Assembly: GCA_945875065.1 (NCBI GenBank)
Contig: CAMCJC010000143.1
Span: forward strand, 1-6,764
Source: an uncultured Propionibacteriaceae bacterium
GTDB lineage: Bacteria > Actinomycetota > Actinomycetes > Propionibacteriales > Propionibacteriaceae
Direction: 5' to 3'
DNA length: 6,764 nucleotides
This document shows, piece by piece, positions 5,314 to 6,764 of this stretch (the first letter of the stretch is position 1; each line of letters starts with the position of its first letter). Both the position numbers and the translations under genes were made by a program. A model generated the notes under the pieces. The model was not told the origin of the DNA and searched no databases. It saw only the letters and a list, made by a program, of their open reading frames with translations.

Positions 5314-6491
5314 CCGTTCCTTTGTGGCTATGGGTTTTGACCGTCGTCATCATCATTGGCCTGCTCGCCTTTGACTTCATCTTTCATGTCCGCAAGGCCC
5401 ACGAGCCCACGCTTAGGGAGGCCGCCACTTGGTCGGCGATCTATGTCAGCATCGCCATCACCTTCGGCATCTGCCTGTTCGTCTTCGGCGGACACGAGAT
5501 GGGAATCGACTACTTCACCGGTTGGCTCGTCGAGTACTCCCTCAGCGTCGATAACCTGTTCGTATTCCTTATCATCATGGGTAGCTTCGCCGTCCCGCGC
5601 GTCGACCAGCAGAAGGTCCTGCTGTTCGGCATCGTGTTCGCCCTCATCGCCCGCGCCGTGTTCATCGCGCTCGGCAAAGCGATGATCGAATCGTGGAGCT
5701 GGACGTTCTACCTGTTCGGCCTAGTGCTGGTCATCACGGCCGGAAAGCTGTTGGCGCCCGAGGACGGCGAGTCTGACGAGGCCGACAACTTCATCATCCG
5801 GCTCGCCAAGCGGTTCCTCCACACCACCGACCACTACGACGGCGACAAGTTGTTCACGTACGAGAATGGCAAGCGAGTCCTGACTCCGATGCTGCTCGTC
5901 ATGGTCGCGATCGGCGGCACCGACCTGCTGTTCGCCCTCGACTCCGTGCCCGCCATCTACGGTGTCACTCAGAACGTCTACATCGTGTTCACCGCCACGG
6001 CGTTCGCGATGATGGGACTTAGGCAGCTGTACTTCCTCATCGACGATCTCCTGGATCGCCTCGTCTTCCTCAAGTACGGTCTGGCGACCATCCTCGGGTT
6101 CATCGGCATCAAGCTGATCCTGGAGGCCCTCCACACCAACACCCTGTGGTTCATCAACGGCGGCAACCACGTCCCTGTCTACGTGTTCGGCCGCGTCGAG
6201 TCGCTGTCGGTCGTCGGCATCGTCCTGGCCATCACGATCGTCGCTTCGTTGTTCAGCCCGAAGGGCGTGGTTGCGAGCGCCGTCCGCGTCCTCGACCGCA
6301 AGTGCCACGCGTACCTGCACGAGGAGTACCACGGCTCCGACGATGACCGCCGCGCCCTCTATGACGAGATCATCGAGCGGGAGAAAGCCCTGTCGAAGCT
6401 CAATCCTGAGCTGGTGGCGCACTACCGCGACGAGACGGGCGTCGAGTTGGCGCTGCAGAAGGTTCACAAGCTGCACGGCGACCTCGCTTGA
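5310..6491 (+). CDS. TerC family integral membrane protein (probable metal exporter)
   Basis: Predicted 393-residue polytopic membrane protein, TTG start with AAGGAG 9 bases upstream. The family includes tellurite-resistance TerC and E. coli Alx; several members export Mn(II) or help load metal onto exported enzymes. The first signature W-L-V-E75-Y-S-L-S-V-D81-N82-L-F-V-F and the repeat signature G-G-T-D205-L-L-F-A-L-D211-S-V-P-A-I are both intact; their acidic residues within the membrane are thought to bind the cation. A cytoplasmic-looking charged loop (about 150-190) separates the two halves. From about residue 320 a 70-residue charged, helical C-terminal extension follows, longer than in Alx (about 320 residues in all). 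No yybP-ykoY manganese riboswitch core was found upstream. The stop overlaps the start of the MFS gene, so both are probably in one operon. The substrate is inferred from the family only. Confidence 0.92.
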   Translation: MTVPLWLWVLTVVIIIGLLAFDFIFHVRKAHEPTLREAATWSAIYVSIAITFGICLFVFGGHEMGIDYFTGWLVEYSLSVDNLFVFLIIMGSFAVPRVDQQKVLLFGIVFALIARAVFIALGKAMIESWSWTFYLFGLVLVITAGKLLAPEDGESDEADNFIIRLAKRFLHTTDHYDGDKLFTYENGKRVLTPMLLVMVAIGGTDLLFALDSVPAIYGVTQNVYIVFTATAFAMMGLRQLYFLIDDLLDRLVFLKYGLATILGFIGIKLILEALHTNTLWFINGGNHVPVYVFGRVESLSVVGIVLAITIVASLFSPKGVVASAVRVLDRKCHAYLHEEYHGSDDDRRALYDEIIEREKALSKLNPELVAHYRDETGVELALQKVHKLHGDLA

Positions 6492-6764
6492 TGGCGGTAG
6501 GGTCGGCGGTTCGGCGGCTCTGGCAGCACGCGGGCTTCAGGCGGCTGTTGTGCCTGCGCGTCCTGTCACAGGCGGCCGACGGCACGGTGCAGGTCGGCAT
6601 GGCCGCGTACCTGCTGTTCTCGCCGACCCACCAGCCCGACGCCTGGTCGATCGCCGGCATCCTGGCGCTGACGTTCCTGCCCTTCACGGTCCTAGGGCCC
6701 TTCGTATCGCCGCTCCTGGACACGTGGTCCAGGCGGCAGGTCGCCGTCGTCTCCGACATCACCC
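6491..6764 (+). CDS. Major facilitator superfamily transporter, N-terminal part (3' end outside window)
   Basis: The ATG at 6491 shares its A with the TGA of the TerC-family gene (TGATG), so translation is probably coupled; there is no clear Shine-Dalgarno sequence of its own. The frame is open for 91 codons to the window edge. It starts with a basic segment (R-R-L-W-Q-H-A-G-F-R-R) and a first helix at about 19-43 with an intramembrane D30. A second helix at about 53-75 leads into L-L-D77-T-W-S-R81-R82-Q-V, which matches the MFS motif A loop (GxxxDRxxRR type) after helix 2. The context resembles drug-efflux-like MFS permeases. The substrate cannot be judged from this part. Pairing with TerC suggests a role in export but does not prove one. 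Confidence 0.82.
   Translation, partial: MAVGSAVRRLWQHAGFRRLLCLRVLSQAADGTVQVGMAAYLLFSPTHQPDAWSIAGILALTFLPFTVLGPFVSPLLDTWSRRQVAVVSDIT

Noticed and set aside
5721..6476. 251-codon open frame on the minus strand
   Set aside because: Antisense shadow of the TerC-family gene, rich in V, D, Q, E and R as expected from reading membrane-protein codons backwards.

Overview
This is a high-GC, actinobacterial-looking stretch. The signs are mixed ATG/GTG/TTG starts with strong purine-rich ribosome binding sites, TANNNT-type -10 boxes placed directly before start codons (leaderless layout), a rhomboid protease with an N-terminal B-box-like zinc finger, and a penicillin-binding lipoprotein of the kind found in mycobacteria and relatives. 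The family is uncertain; Propionibacteriaceae or another Propionibacteriales lineage is only a guess. No rRNA, tRNA, CRISPR array, insertion sequence or phage gene was seen.

Layout. (1) 1-1032, plus strand: the 3' end of feoB (ferrous iron permease), overlapped at ATGTGA by an Nfu/NifU-like iron-sulfur carrier gene. (2) 1042-2277, minus strand: a YibE/F-family membrane protein, converging on the Nfu gene across a long perfect hairpin at 1041-1084. (3) 2278-2319: a 42-bp divergent promoter region that appears to drive two leaderless or nearly leaderless transcripts. (4) 2320-3213, plus strand: a zinc-finger rhomboid intramembrane protease. (5) 3202-5121, minus strand: a class B penicillin-binding lipoprotein with all three transpeptidase motifs; its 3' end overlaps the rhomboid's by 12 bp, tail to tail. 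(6) 5122-5309: a divergent regulatory region that holds a possible leaderless 15-codon ORF ending on the terC-family start codon. (7) 5310-6491, plus strand: a TerC-family membrane protein, probably a metal (Mn) exporter. (8) 6491-6764, plus strand: the start of a major facilitator transporter, coupled to the TerC gene by a TGATG overlap and cut by the window end.

How the genes fit together. feoB and the Nfu-like gene look like one iron uptake and iron-sulfur handling unit. The TerC-family and MFS genes look like one export unit. The rhomboid, YibE/F and penicillin-binding genes are envelope proteins on their own promoters. Most of the window is conventional conserved actinobacterial gene content. 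The less ordinary parts are the Nfu protein as feoB partner, the compact divergent leaderless promoters, the mini-ORF before the TerC gene and the hairpin in the convergent junction. I do not see a clearly new multi-gene system.
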